Of a stretch of DNA of 64,000 nucleotides, positions 47,029-56,547 are shown in pieces (the first letter of the stretch is position 1; every line of letters starts with the position of its first letter). A model generated the notes under the pieces. The model worked only from the letters and a program-made list of their open reading frames with translations. It searched no databases and was not told the origin of the DNA. Made by a program: the position numbers and the translations under genes. This DNA is from Endozoicomonas sp. Mp262 (GTDB lineage Bacteria > Pseudomonadota > Gammaproteobacteria > Pseudomonadales > Endozoicomonadaceae): NCBI RefSeq assembly GCF_025643335.1, contig NZ_CP092489.1, positions 1,104,501 through 1,168,500 of the forward strand. The letters are read 5' to 3'.

Positions 47029-47110
47029 TGGCTGCTTCCATTATGATATGGCTGTTTACAGACATTAGAGTAAAATAATGAGGCTATTCTAATAAACTTT
47101 GAGGTCCGCC

Positions 47111-47497
47111 ATGAAATACCGCTTGCTGGGGATAGTGATTCCCTTAGTACTGGCAGGCTGCACAAGTCCTTCCCCAACCAGCCCTGATGTTCAGGGCAAG
47201 AGTCACGGAAAGGAAGCCTCTCCTACAGAAACCCTGACCAAAGAATTAAAGAGGTTACCCAAAGATCTCCGGCCAGAAGACCTGGAACGACGGGATGACA
47301 CCACCGTAGTCATCAGGGAAAGCAAAGAACACAAAATCAAAGAGTACCGTGTTGCCGGTGTTCTGTATGGTATTCAGGTTATTCCCAAAGTAGGGTCCCC
47401 TTACTTCCTGATTCCCGCCAAAGACCCCAACTTCTTTATACGACAGGACAAGCCTGACATACTGATACCCTCCTGGCAGGTATTTAAATGGAAATAA
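47111..47497 (+). CDS. DUF2782 family lipoprotein
   Basis: 128 residues from the ATG at 47111, with GAGG upstream. Lipoprotein signal MKYRLLGIVIPLVLAGC. The C-terminal half (EYRVAGVLYGIQVIPKVGSPYFLI, then PSWQVFKWK) is the DUF2782 pattern. In Pseudomonas the homologous small gene also lies between polA and thrB. Role unknown, presumably periplasmic face of a membrane. Confidence 0.85.
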   Translation: MKYRLLGIVIPLVLAGCTSPSPTSPDVQGKSHGKEASPTETLTKELKRLPKDLRPEDLERRDDTTVVIRESKEHKIKEYRVAGVLYGIQVIPKVGSPYFLIPAKDPNFFIRQDKPDILIPSWQVFKWK

Positions 47498-47561
47498 TGT
47501 TATTTATGTAGCCAGCATAAAAAAAACAGGCTGGCTTCTATCGCAATATGGGGGGGGAAAT

Positions 47562-48557
47562 ATGGCTGTTTACACCCGGCTGGATAAAAAAGGTATCTGC
47601 TCTTTGTTGTCCCGGTATCACCTTGGAGAACTGGTGACATTCCAGGGCATTGCCGGTGGGGTGGAAAACACCAACTACTTCCTCGATATTGCCACGCCTC
47701 TTCACACCCAACGCTATGTACTCACCATTTTTGAATACTTGCCTGAAAGCAGCCTGCCATTTTTTATCGATTATACCGATGAGCTCAACAGCGCTGGCTT
47801 ACCTGTACCCGCTGCCATCAGGGACAAACAAGAAAAGGCCGTGCAACGGATAAAAGGAAAGCCGGCAGTTATAGTCCCCTGCCTTCCCGGTGAACATTTA
47901 AAAAAACTTAATGGCAATCACTGCCAGCAGGTAGGTGAGTTGCTGGGTAAAATTCATCAGGCAGGCCTTCAATCCCGCTTAAAGCAGAGCAATATAAGGG
48001 GGATTGACTGGCTGGATACACAACAGAAGCGGCTATCCAACTTGCTGCCAAAGGAAGAAGTACACTATATGCAGGGGCAATGGCAAGGCATAAAAAACGA
48101 ACTTCCTTCCACCTCAGAATTACCAAAGGGCCTGATTCACGGTGACCTCTTTCATGACAACGCCCTGTTCACCGGGGATAAGTTAACCGGTGTGATTGAT
48201 TTCTATCAGTCCTGCCATGACTATTTATTGTATGACCTCGCAGTGACGGTTAATGACTGGTGCATCAATTCAGACCTGGAGCTGGATCATTTAAAAACAT
48301 CCGCTCTGCTAAAAGCCTATGGGTCTATTCGCCCCTTCACCCCAACCGAACAAGATGCCTGGCCCTTAATGCTAAGGCTGGCAGCCTTCCGTTTCTGGAT
48401 ATCAAGAATTATTACCTTCGTACACCCCGAGCAAGCCATGGACTCCGCCCACCAGCAAATGCTGGAACGCTGCTTTCTTGATCCCGAGAAATTCAAGGCA
48501 ATGCTGGAGCTGAGAAATATAAGGGATACCTCTTTGCCTTGTTTTTTGAGTGATTGA
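47562..48557 (+). CDS. thrB: homoserine kinase, ThrB type II (aminoglycoside phosphotransferase fold)
   Basis: 331 residues. Phosphorylates homoserine on the way to threonine. This is the APH-fold ThrB of Pseudomonas and relatives, not the GHMP-kinase ThrB of E. coli: it starts MAVYTRLDKKGICSLLSRYHLG and has IAGGVENTNYFL, the Brenner-like catalytic GLIHGDLFHDNALF and GVIDFYQSCHDYLLYDLA (metal-binding Asp). Confidence 0.93.
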   Translation: MAVYTRLDKKGICSLLSRYHLGELVTFQGIAGGVENTNYFLDIATPLHTQRYVLTIFEYLPESSLPFFIDYTDELNSAGLPVPAAIRDKQEKAVQRIKGKPAVIVPCLPGEHLKKLNGNHCQQVGELLGKIHQAGLQSRLKQSNIRGIDWLDTQQKRLSNLLPKEEVHYMQGQWQGIKNELPSTSELPKGLIHGDLFHDNALFTGDKLTGVIDFYQSCHDYLLYDLAVTVNDWCINSDLELDHLKTSALLKAYGSIRPFTPTEQDAWPLMLRLAAFRFWISRIITFVHPEQAMDSAHQQMLERCFLDPEKFKAMLELRNIRDTSLPCFLSD

Positions 48558-48613
48558 TGGAAGCAAGCGTCATTAACTATTTTCATGCAAAAGCACGTTT
48601 TCTGGTCTAAAAA

Positions 48614-48630
48614 ATATTATGATATAACAT
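48614..48630 (+). promoter_or_regulatory. imperfect Zur operator upstream of zur-znuCB
   Basis: ATATTATGATATAACAT matches the perfect Zur box found before znuA at 14 of 17 positions, with the right half intact. It is 28 bases before the zur start, so Zur probably controls its own operon. Confidence 0.65.
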
Positions 48631-48657
48631 ACCCAGCTAGTACAGATCAGGTAAACA

Positions 48658-49170
48658 ATGGCCACTCCACAGGATAATGCCTATAAACCCCACAACCATA
48701 ACCTTTGCATCAAAAGCGCACTGCAAGAGGCCAGAACCCTTTGCCAGAACCGTGGTGCAAGATTAACCCCTCTCAGGGAAAAGGTTTTAGAACTGGTCTG
48801 GCAGAACCATCAACCAGTAGGCGCCTATGATATTCTGGCAGAGCTGGCAAGGCAGGAGTCCCGTCCTGCCCAGCCCCCCACCGTATACAGAGCTCTGGAA
48901 TTCCTGCTGGAACAGGGACTGGTGCATCGCCTGTCATCAATCAATGCCTATATTGGCTGTCCTAACCCTGACTCACATTCCAGCAAGGTGGATCAAAGCT
49001 GTTTCCTGATCTGTGAAAATTGCCGGATTACCATTGAAATGGAGAATCCGGTGATCACTCAGGCTCTCAATGACTGTGCCAAAGAACATCGTTTCTCCGT
49101 TTCCAGTTCCACCATAGAGCTAACAGGACTCTGTACCAACTGTTCTAAATCAAAGCACTCCCATGACTGA
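48658..49170 (+). CDS. zur: zinc uptake regulator Zur (Fur family)
   Basis: 170 residues. HTH region [30 protein letters not shown], then the Fur-family [20 protein letters not shown]. Structural-zinc cysteines are in LICENCRIT and [11 protein letters not shown]; regulatory His residues occur in DSHSSK and the C-terminal KHSHD. It represses zinc uptake genes when loaded with zinc. It overlaps znuC by eight bases. Confidence 0.95.
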   Translation: MATPQDNAYKPHNHNLCIKSALQEARTLCQNRGARLTPLREKVLELVWQNHQPVGAYDILAELARQESRPAQPPTVYRALEFLLEQGLVHRLSSINAYIGCPNPDSHSSKVDQSCFLICENCRITIEMENPVITQALNDCAKEHRFSVSSSTIELTGLCTNCSKSKHSHD

Positions 49171-49912
49171 CTCTTTAATCAATCTGCGTGATGTTCATAT
49201 CCGCTTTCAGGAGCAAAAAATACTCTCTGGCGTTGACCTGGAGGTAAAACCCGGGGAAATAGTCACCCTGATTGGGCCTAATGGAGCGGGTAAAACCACC
49301 CTGGTTCGTGTTGTTCTTGGGTTACAGAAACCGGATTCCGGTGTGCGATGGATTCAGTCCGGCCTGAAAATTGGCTATATGCCCCAAAAGCTCCATGTAG
49401 ATAACAGTATGCCGCTGGTGGTCAGACGGTTTCTGTCGCTGACAGGTGGAAAATTGCCAGCCATAGAGTCTGCCCTTGAGCGAACCGGCGTTCTCAATGT
49501 AATCAATTCCCCCGTTCAGTCTCTTTCCGGCGGTGAACTACAGCGTGTTCTTCTGGCCAGGGCATTACTCAAGAAACCCCATCTGCTGGTTCTTGATGAG
49601 CCGGTGCAAGGGGTGGATGTTAATGGACAGCGGGAGCTTTACCACTTAATCACCGAACTGAGAAACGAACAAAATTGCTCAGTACTGATGGTATCTCATG
49701 ACTTGCACCTGGTGATGGCATCCACAGACAAGGTGGTCTGCCTGAACCAACATGTTTGCTGCTCTGGCCATCCCCATCAGGTCAGACGTCACCCCGCCTA
49801 CCTGAAACTCTTTGGGGGAGAATCCAACGAGCTGGCTATTTATACCCATCACCATGACCACCAGCACGATGTTAATGGCAAGGTCATTCCTAGTAGTGGA
49901 GAAGGGAAATAA
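49163..49912 (+). CDS. znuC: zinc ABC transporter ATP-binding protein
   Basis: 249 residues. Walker [12 protein letters not shown]-loop MPQKLH, signature [16 protein letters not shown], Walker [14 protein letters not shown] and the switch His in [10 protein letters not shown]. The His-rich C-terminus ([12 protein letters not shown]) is typical of ZnuC. It overlaps both zur and znuB, so the three are one operon; the partner ZnuA is encoded at 34.3 kb. Confidence 0.96.
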   Translation: MTDSLINLRDVHIRFQEQKILSGVDLEVKPGEIVTLIGPNGAGKTTLVRVVLGLQKPDSGVRWIQSGLKIGYMPQKLHVDNSMPLVVRRFLSLTGGKLPAIESALERTGVLNVINSPVQSLSGGELQRVLLARALLKKPHLLVLDEPVQGVDVNGQRELYHLITELRNEQNCSVLMVSHDLHLVMASTDKVVCLNQHVCCSGHPHQVRRHPAYLKLFGGESNELAIYTHHHDHQHDVNGKVIPSSGEGK

Positions 49913-50694
49913 TGTCTGAGCTATTGCTCTATGCTTTATTGGCTGGCTATGGTGTAGCCGTTATAACCGGCCCTTTGGGCTGCTTTGTTATCTGGCGGAG
50001 AATGGCGTACTTTGGAGACACACTGTCCCATTCAGCACTTCTTGGTGTCTCACTGGGATTACTGCTTGAGGTTAACCTCAACCTTGCAGTGATTGTCTGT
50101 TCACTGTTTCTGGCAGTGGTGCTTGCCGGTCTTCAAAACAAACGGGATATCGCATCGGACACATTGTTGGGTATCCTTGCCCACAGCAGTCTCTCCCTGG
50201 GCCTGGTGGCCGTCAGCTTCGCGGATAACGTGCGGGTTGACATGATGTCTTATCTGTTTGGAGATCTGTTGGCTGTTAATCTTCAGGATCTTTTCTGGAT
50301 ATATGGCGGTGGCAGTATTGTACTGGCTCTGCTGACCTGGCTATGGCGGCCTTTGCTGGCTATGTCGGTGCATGCTGAGCTGGCTCAGGTTGAAGGGATT
50401 CCGGTAAAAAAAGTCAGGCTGGTATTAACCCTGCTGATGGCTCTAGTGATTGCCGTTGCCATGAAGATTGTGGGAGTACTACTGATTACCGCCCTGTTGA
50501 TTATCCCTGCTGCTGCCGCCCAGCGTTTTTCCAATACTCCCGAACAGATGGCCGTTAAAGCCAGTTTATTTGGTATGGCTGGCGTCACCGGTGGTCTTGC
50601 GGCATCCTGGTATATTGACACTCCCGCAGGGCCTTCAGTGGTTGTTAGCTGCTTTGCTCTATTCCTCGTCAGCCTTTTGCATCAGCCACGATAG
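49912..50694 (+). CDS. znuB: zinc ABC transporter permease
   Basis: 260 residues with eight or so membrane segments. It starts LLLYALLAGYGVAVITGPLGCFVIWRRMAYFGDTLSHSALLGVSLG, the ABC-3 permease N-terminus, and has the VEGIPVKKVRLVLTLLMAL cytoplasmic coupling region. The ATG overlaps the znuC stop (TAATG). Its last 13 bases overlap the end of the convergent SCO gene. Confidence 0.95.
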   Translation: MSELLLYALLAGYGVAVITGPLGCFVIWRRMAYFGDTLSHSALLGVSLGLLLEVNLNLAVIVCSLFLAVVLAGLQNKRDIASDTLLGILAHSSLSLGLVAVSFADNVRVDMMSYLFGDLLAVNLQDLFWIYGGGSIVLALLTWLWRPLLAMSVHAELAQVEGIPVKKVRLVLTLLMALVIAVAMKIVGVLLITALLIIPAAAAQRFSNTPEQMAVKASLFGMAGVTGGLAASWYIDTPAGPSVVVSCFALFLVSLLHQPR

Positions 50695-51338
50695 TCCTTT
50701 TCGATAGCGCTCAAAATAATGCTGAGTTTTTCCGGCTCCAGAGGGGGTCGGATAAAGCCATGATAATCCCCCCGCGGATTAATTATCACCAGATTTGCGC
50801 TATGATCCACCAGATAAAACTCATCCTCCTGTTCAACCACTGGCGTAAAGGCAATGTTCAACTGTTGGGTTAAGTGATAAATTCCTGTGATACTGCCGGT
50901 AACACCTACAAAGTCACGGTTAAAATAAGGTATATAACTCCCCAGTTTTTCCACCGTATCCCTGCGCGGATCCACCGACACCATCATATAACGCATTTGC
51001 TGTGCCAGCAGAGGGTCGTTTTCTTTCAGCGCTTTATCCAGCTTATTTAATTGCCCCAGGGATGCCGGACAAATATCCGGACAGAAGGTGTAACCAAAGT
51101 AAATCAGTCCCCACCCACCACTAAGGTTTGCTTCAGTAAAAGGCTGCCCTTTATGATTGACCAACTCCTTAACCTCAAAGGATCTCGGGTTTTCAAAAAC
51201 CACAGCGCCCATTGACTGCAACTGGTCTTTGGTCAGGGCTGGTTTATTCATATATTGATAAAATGTCAGCCCTGACACTGCAGCAATAATGGCCAATAGA
51301 AAAAATACGGTTTTGGTGACGGCAGGTTGACTCCCCAT
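50682..51338 (-). CDS. SCO1/SenC-type copper chaperone for cytochrome oxidase
   Basis: 218 residues; membrane anchor at about 10-28, thioredoxin fold with the copper-binding FCPDICPAS (CxxxC) and the distal His in LVDHSANLVI. It delivers copper to the CuA site of subunit II. Last gene of the cox cluster, as in Pseudomonas. Confidence 0.95.
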   Translation of the reverse strand: MGSQPAVTKTVFFLLAIIAAVSGLTFYQYMNKPALTKDQLQSMGAVVFENPRSFEVKELVNHKGQPFTEANLSGGWGLIYFGYTFCPDICPASLGQLNKLDKALKENDPLLAQQMRYMMVSVDPRRDTVEKLGSYIPYFNRDFVGVTGSITGIYHLTQQLNIAFTPVVEQEDEFYLVDHSANLVIINPRGDYHGFIRPPLEPEKLSIILSAIEKDYRG

Positions 51339-51376
51339 CCTTATTAACTCCGGTTATTGTTATATTTATTTAAAAA

Positions 51377-52309
51377 CTATACCCACAAATAAAATACATA
51401 GTGATCCACCAGCAGGAATATGAAAAGTACCATTAAATAGGTAATGGAATACTTAAACGTCTTGATGGCAGCATGGGGGCGGCTGTTTTTCATCAATACC
51501 ACGGACCAGTACAAAAACCGTCCTCCCAATACCAGCGCCCCTAACAGGTAGATCAAGCCACTCATGCCCGTTAAAAATGGCAGGACACTCACCAATAACA
51601 TAATGACGGTATAGAGCAGAATATGAAGCCGGGTATAGGACTCACCATGGGTGACAGGCAACATGGGAATATCCGCCTTGGCATATTCATCTTTTCGGTG
51701 AATGGCAAGAGCCCAGAAATGGGGTGGTGTCCAGGCAAAAATAATCAAAACCAGCAGCAGCGCATGGCCTTCAAAATAACCGGTTACAGATGTCCAACCC
51801 AACAAGGGCGGAGCGGCACCCGCAAGGCCACCAATCACAATATTCTGGGGGGTTGCCCTCTTTAATACCGTGGTATAAATAACTGCATATCCCAATAGTG
51901 ACGCCAGGGTTAGCCAAGCCGTCAGCGGGTTTACCAGAAAGACCAGCGTTGCCATCCCTATGGAGCCAATCACCAGGGCAAAACAAAGCGCCTGAACCGG
52001 CCCCACCCTCCCCTGGGCAACCGGCCGCTTTTGGGTACGGGCCATAAGGGTATCAATGCGACGATCCACAACATGATTAATCACCGCTGCTGAACCTGCG
52101 CAAAGGGCAATACCAAGGTTGCCAAATATCAGGGCATTCCATGGAACCCAACCGGGGGTGGCCAGGCACATACCGATCAGAGAGGTAAGAATCATCAGGG
52201 CAACCACTTTAGGCTTGGTGAGCTCCAGATAATCCTTCCAGCCTGCCCGAACATTTTCTGGACCAGCCCTGCCTGAAAGCGTCGAACCCATTATTTTACT
52301 TTGAGCCAT
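51377..52309 (-). CDS. ctaB: protohaem IX farnesyltransferase (haem O synthase)
   Basis: 310 residues, nine predicted membrane segments. UbiA-family prenyltransferase motifs NHVVDRRIDTLMARTQKRP (Asp-rich, Mg-farnesyl-PP) and the second Asp-containing site HRKDEYAKADIPMLPV. It turns haem B into haem O for the aa3 oxidase. It follows ctaA by 15 bases. Confidence 0.96.
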   Translation of the reverse strand: MAQSKIMGSTLSGRAGPENVRAGWKDYLELTKPKVVALMILTSLIGMCLATPGWVPWNALIFGNLGIALCAGSAAVINHVVDRRIDTLMARTQKRPVAQGRVGPVQALCFALVIGSIGMATLVFLVNPLTAWLTLASLLGYAVIYTTVLKRATPQNIVIGGLAGAAPPLLGWTSVTGYFEGHALLLVLIIFAWTPPHFWALAIHRKDEYAKADIPMLPVTHGESYTRLHILLYTVIMLLVSVLPFLTGMSGLIYLLGALVLGGRFLYWSVVLMKNSRPHAAIKTFKYSITYLMVLFIFLLVDHYVFYLWV

Positions 52310-52324
52310 TTCCTTTACTCCTGT

Positions 52325-53380
52325 TTATCCATCCCTTTCAACCAGAGCACTGAGCCGATAATTAAAAGCAACCAGTGATAGCAGCAGCAGCGCCCCTCCC
52401 AGATTATGGGCAACCGCAATAAACAGGGGTAAATGCCAGATAATATTACTGATACCCAGAGTCAGCTGCAGAACCAATGCCAACAGAATTAAGAAAGACA
52501 ACTGTTGCACACTTTGCCTTTCATCACTGGCAAGCCCCTTGGCATACTCTTTTGCAGCAAAGAGCATAAAAAGCAGTATCCCGAAGACTATGATCGCGCC
52601 TATTCGATGCCCCATATGAATTGCTGTTCTGGCGTCAGAATCCAGCTGGCCACCCAGATAGTTAGGCCCTATGGATTGTCCAATATCAAAGCCTTTCTGA
52701 AAATTCATATCAGGCCAATAGACACCCTGACAGGTGGGTAAATCAGGGCAGGCCAGTGCCGCATAATTAGAACTGGTCCAGCCTCCCAAGGTAATCTGGA
52801 CAATGACTGCCAGTAAACTGATCAGGGCAAGTCCTTTCAAGCGCCCCAACCGCCAGGTAGAAGGTAACCGGATCCAGCCTGTATCTGATAATCGGAGCGT
52901 CAGTAAAAAAAGCAGGCTCAAGGTGGCAAAACCTCCCAGCAAATGAGCTGTCACTACCTGAGGCCAAAGCTTGAGAGTCACAGTCCACATACCGAAGACA
53001 GCCTGTAATGAGATCAGACCAAGAATAAAGAGAGGCAATAACCAGGGCTGATTGATGTTACGACGATGGCGGAATGTTTGAACCGTTAACACCAGCACCA
53101 GAATCATTAACAATCCCGCAATATACCGATGCCCCATTTCAGCCCAGCCTTTGGCAATATCCACGGGAGCATCAGGAAAACGGTTTTCGGCGGTTTCAAT
53201 AGCCTCTTTGGATTCCGGTACGGTTAAAAAGCCATAGCATCCGGGCCAGTCAGGACAACCCAGCCCCGCATGAACCAGTCGGGTATAAGCACCCACCCCA
53301 ACCACAATGAAAGCGAGAAAGGTAGCGGCTAAAGCCAGATAGTAGCCTTTCTTGTTTTTCTTATTCGCTGGCATACTCAT
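52325..53380 (-). CDS. ctaA: haem A synthase (COX15/CtaA)
   Basis: 351 residues with eight membrane segments. It begins with GAYTRLVHAGLGCPDWPGCYGF, contains haem-ligand His residues in MGHRYIAGLLM and IHMGHRIGAIIV, and the CPDLPTC cysteine pair. It oxidises haem O to haem A. In operon with ctaB and the SURF1 genes. Confidence 0.95.
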   Translation of the reverse strand: MSMPANKKNKKGYYLALAATFLAFIVVGVGAYTRLVHAGLGCPDWPGCYGFLTVPESKEAIETAENRFPDAPVDIAKGWAEMGHRYIAGLLMILVLVLTVQTFRHRRNINQPWLLPLFILGLISLQAVFGMWTVTLKLWPQVVTAHLLGGFATLSLLFLLTLRLSDTGWIRLPSTWRLGRLKGLALISLLAVIVQITLGGWTSSNYAALACPDLPTCQGVYWPDMNFQKGFDIGQSIGPNYLGGQLDSDARTAIHMGHRIGAIIVFGILLFMLFAAKEYAKGLASDERQSVQQLSFLILLALVLQLTLGISNIIWHLPLFIAVAHNLGGALLLLSLVAFNYRLSALVERDG

Positions 53381-53419
53381 TATTCCATTTCAGTGAAATT
53401 CCATCTAAAACAACGTGCC

Positions 53420-54022
53420 TTATCCTATTTTCGAGGCTTTTAACAGCCGTTGCATATCTTTCAGAAGATCTCCCCCTTCCTGACCTGGCTGATAACTCAT
53501 CATCATGTTGCCCAATGGATCAACAATAAAGTACTGGTCTTCAGGCCAATGATCCAGAGACAGAGCCTTCTGCACTGAATCCATTTGAGTGCTTAGCCAG
53601 AAAACGGCAGGATGTTCCTCAACCAAAGCCTTATCAAGCGTTGGTGTTTCCTCTGCAATATAAACCCGTGCCACTCGATCAGCCTCACGCCCAAGACCTA
53701 TATGAACCTGACGTGTCTTATAAAGGACATCCTGGCATTGTTCCCCAGTGCAATGGGAAGAACCAAAAATAACAATCACCCACTTTCCTTCAAGCTGCTT
53801 TATTGGAAAGGAGTGGTTCTTATCAATCAGCTGTAACTGGCCAAAATCACCGGGGGGCAGTAACAACGCTCCTTTATTGGTTCTACCTTCCGGTAGCCAT
53901 TGCCCCGAGAAATACATAAACCAGGCCAGACCAAACATTAAGAAAGGTAATATAAAAACAATGGCCGCCTGAAATCGTCCCCTGACAAGCCCTCTCTTTT
54001 TTCCAGGTAATGTCCCCTGCAT
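53420..54022 (-). CDS. membrane-anchored thioredoxin-like protein of the cox cluster
   Basis: 200 residues from the ATG at 54022, preceded by GGGAG at eight bases; the longer frame to 54091 overlaps SURF1. One membrane helix (about 20-40) and a thioredoxin-like soluble part (KWVIVIFGSSHCTGEQCQDVLYK, then DQYFIVDPLGNMMMSY). The CxxxxC pair (CTGEQC) recalls the SCO copper site without matching it. The Pseudomonas cox cluster has an equivalent unnamed gene between SURF1 and ctaA. Probably an assembly factor. Confidence 0.8.
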   Translation of the reverse strand: MQGTLPGKKRGLVRGRFQAAIVFILPFLMFGLAWFMYFSGQWLPEGRTNKGALLLPPGDFGQLQLIDKNHSFPIKQLEGKWVIVIFGSSHCTGEQCQDVLYKTRQVHIGLGREADRVARVYIAEETPTLDKALVEEHPAVFWLSTQMDSVQKALSLDHWPEDQYFIVDPLGNMMMSYQPGQEGGDLLKDMQRLLKASKIG

Positions 54023-54024
54023 TG

Positions 54025-54720
54025 CTACTGCTCCCTTTTTCTTATTTGAATTCCGTATAACCCTGACAATACCAGAGCCATGGTGAACCATTGCAGGGCA
54101 TAACCCAGATGTTTAGCCGATGACATAACAGCCTTTATCGGTCTGACCTGTAATGATCCGGGTTCATTGGCATTTAAAACCAGCAAAAGTGGTGGAATAG
54201 CCTGGCTTAAAACACTGGATATTCTGGAATAATCCACCGCCTGAATAACTTTGGGCCAGCCCTCTTGCCACTGATCCTCTGCCAATAAAAAAGGCTTACC
54301 CATAGCCCGGTAAATGGTACCGGAAAGCTCGTACTGGCGGTTATCAATACCAGCAGCCGGTAACTCTTCTCTTGATCCGGTGGATGGCAACCAGCCGCGA
54401 TTAACTAAAATCCACTGACCTTCGTTGGTGACAAAGGGCATAAGTAACTCATACCCTGCCTGGCCATTGAAAACCTGATTATCCAGTAGAAAATAAGTGT
54501 CGCTTACAAAACGGCCCTGGACTTTTATGGGGAGGTAAAGAGGATCCTGATAGTCGTTTAATCGACTGATAGGCATTGGTGCCAGTTGCTTGCGAGCTTC
54601 CCAGGTCTGCTCAAGCTCCAGTTTCTGCTGATAGCGGGACAGTTGCCAAAGCCCGAGCCCCACAAGCAGCGGGAGAAGCAGTAATACCAACAGTGACAAC
54701 CTTAACTTAAATACTGACAT
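54025..54720 (-). CDS. SURF1 family cytochrome oxidase assembly protein
   Basis: 231 residues with one helix at each end (about 5-25 and 205-225) and the SURF1 core: GLGLWQLSRYQQK, GRFVSDTYFLLDNQVFNGQAGY, ILVNRGWLP and KHLGYALQWFTMAL. It assists haem A insertion into subunit I. The following gene starts two bases after its stop. Confidence 0.93.
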   Translation of the reverse strand: MSVFKLRLSLLVLLLLPLLVGLGLWQLSRYQQKLELEQTWEARKQLAPMPISRLNDYQDPLYLPIKVQGRFVSDTYFLLDNQVFNGQAGYELLMPFVTNEGQWILVNRGWLPSTGSREELPAAGIDNRQYELSGTIYRAMGKPFLLAEDQWQEGWPKVIQAVDYSRISSVLSQAIPPLLLVLNANEPGSLQVRPIKAVMSSAKHLGYALQWFTMALVLSGLYGIQIRKREQ

Positions 54721-54815
54721 CTGGTTAATATCGTTTGAGGCGTGCCTGCTTATAACTCCGAAGACTGTTATGCTTCCAACAGTAAAAATAAAAACAACTG
54801 CTTCAGGAAATGGTT

Positions 54816-55031
54816 ATGTGGCACACAATAATGATTGTTATTCTTTTCCTTGCCATTCTTATCAGCCTGGGTTCCGGTCTCTATTTTTTATTAATGGACA
54901 GAAACAGTTCTGCCAGACTGGTGACTTCTCTCACTATCCGTATTGTTCTTACCTTACTGTTAATGCTGGTGGTTATTATTGCATGGCTACAGGGTGATAT
55001 CAGCAGCCATGCCCCCTGGCTTTATCGCTAG
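54816..55031 (+). CDS. DUF2909 twin transmembrane protein
   Basis: 71 residues, two membrane helices (about 3-25 and 37-60) with a short basic loop. This small family is found in cox clusters of Pseudomonas relatives. I use the ATG at 54816 because AGGAA is then six bases upstream. It is the only plus-strand gene in the cluster, divergent from SURF1 and convergent with coxC. Confidence 0.82.
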   Translation: MWHTIMIVILFLAILISLGSGLYFLLMDRNSSARLVTSLTIRIVLTLLLMLVVIIAWLQGDISSHAPWLYR

Positions 55032-55043
55032 AGACTGTTGAGG

Positions 55044-55934
55044 TTATACAAGATAAACAAAAATAAATAACCCCACCCAGACCACGTCAACAAAGTGCCA
55101 GTACCAGCTGGCCGCTTCAAAGGCAAAATGTTTTTCTGGCTCAAAGTGGCCTTTATACACCCTGAACAGCATGACCGTTAGAATTATCGCACCCAGGGTA
55201 ACATGAGCCCCGTGGAACCCGGTCAAAATAAAAAATGTTGATCCGTAGATTCCTGCTTGCAGGGTTAACCCAAGTTCTGTGTAGGCTTCAATATATTCTT
55301 CCACCTGGAAGAATAGAAATGCAAAGCCAAAAACCAACGTTGCAATTAGCCACAGCTTAAGCTTATAGCGGTCATTCCTTCTAAGGGCATGATGAGCAAA
55401 GGTAACAGTGACACTGGAGGTTATCAAAAGCAGGGTATTTAACAGGGGCAAATGGAAAGGATCAATTAGCCCGGAAGCTCCGGGATACCGCTCGTTATCA
55501 GGGTTCTGCATCAATGGCCAGTCTGCGGTAAATCCGGGCCAGAGCAGCTCATTGGTCATGGCTCCCACCCCCTCGCCCCCCAGCCAGGGAATAGAAAAAA
55601 AGCGGACATAAAACAGGACACCAAAAAAAGCGCCAAAAAACATCACTTCAGAGAAAATAAACCAGCCCATCCCCCAGCGGAAGCTACGATCCATCTGTGG
55701 GCTATACAGACCAGACCTGGACTCCTGAATAACGTTGCCAAACCAGCCAAACAGCATCCACGCCATCAATAGGCCGCCGGCAAACAGTATCCAGTGCGGA
55801 GTGGAGCTTTTTTCCCCAGCACTCATATCATTCATCATCATGGCCGTACCCGTCAGGGTCAAAAACAGACCAATGGATGCAATTATTGGCCATTTACTCT
55901 GGGCGGGTACGTAATAAGATCCTTCATTAGCCAT
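55044..55934 (-). CDS. coxC: cytochrome c oxidase subunit III
   Basis: 296 residues, seven membrane helices. SEVMFFGAFFGVLFYVRFF, the lipid-pocket region, FFQVEEYIEAYTELGL, TGFHGAHVTLGAI and the final WYWHFVDVVWVGLFIFVYL are all standard. It stabilises the catalytic core of the aa3 oxidase. Confidence 0.97.
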   Translation of the reverse strand: MANEGSYYVPAQSKWPIIASIGLFLTLTGTAMMMNDMSAGEKSSTPHWILFAGGLLMAWMLFGWFGNVIQESRSGLYSPQMDRSFRWGMGWFIFSEVMFFGAFFGVLFYVRFFSIPWLGGEGVGAMTNELLWPGFTADWPLMQNPDNERYPGASGLIDPFHLPLLNTLLLITSSVTVTFAHHALRRNDRYKLKLWLIATLVFGFAFLFFQVEEYIEAYTELGLTLQAGIYGSTFFILTGFHGAHVTLGAIILTVMLFRVYKGHFEPEKHFAFEAASWYWHFVDVVWVGLFIFVYLV

Positions 55935-55971
55935 TATAATCTCCTGAAACCCCTGTAAATGCTCAACCTAT

Positions 55972-56502
55972 TTATTCTGTTACATCAAACAGTGTGTAAG
56001 ACAGCGTTAACTTATTGATATGCTTCGGCAGTTCCTGGTCCACAATAACCCTTAACGGCATTTCTTTTTCTTCACCGGCTTCCAGGGTCTGGGTTGTAAA
56101 GCAAAAGCACTCAACCTTATGCAAAAAATTTGTGGCCTGAAACGGTGAAACACTGGGAATCGCCTGCCCGACAATGCGCCTGTCCCCCGGGTTTCTGGCA
56201 AAAAAAACCAGCTTTCCCACTTCACCAGGATGGAGATTGATTTCTGAGATGCTGGGAGCAAAATCCCAGCTCATATCTCCATTTTTTGTGGCCACAAACT
56301 GCACCTTGATGGTTCTACTGGTATCAATGCTGGATTCTTTTGCCTGATAGGGAACCGGGTCAGTCTTTCCATTCAAGCCTGTTACCTGACAAAACACGTC
56401 ATACAAGGGCACCATGGCAAAGCCAAAGCCAAACATGCCCAGGGCTATAAGTATCAAACGAATCAGAGTGCGTCTGGTTTGTTTCTCCAGCGGTTCATCC
56501 AT
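55972..56502 (-). CDS. ctaG: cytochrome oxidase assembly protein CtaG/Cox11
   Basis: 176 residues. One N-terminal membrane helix (about 12-35) and an immunoglobulin-like copper-binding domain with the CFCF motif (VECFCFTTQTL), the copper site used to load CuB in subunit I. It is between coxA and coxC, as in Pseudomonas. Confidence 0.95.
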   Translation of the reverse strand: MDEPLEKQTRRTLIRLILIALGMFGFGFAMVPLYDVFCQVTGLNGKTDPVPYQAKESSIDTSRTIKVQFVATKNGDMSWDFAPSISEINLHPGEVGKLVFFARNPGDRRIVGQAIPSVSPFQATNFLHKVECFCFTTQTLEAGEEKEMPLRVIVDQELPKHINKLTLSYTLFDVTE

Positions 56503-56547
56503 TTTTTTCCACCTACAGCATTTTTTGTTATCCGGTAACCCGCCCGG

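Noticed and set aside
55029-55050. GACTGTTGAGG near the DUF2909 stop as a family A remnant
   Set aside because: The match is short and inexact and has no partner arm.
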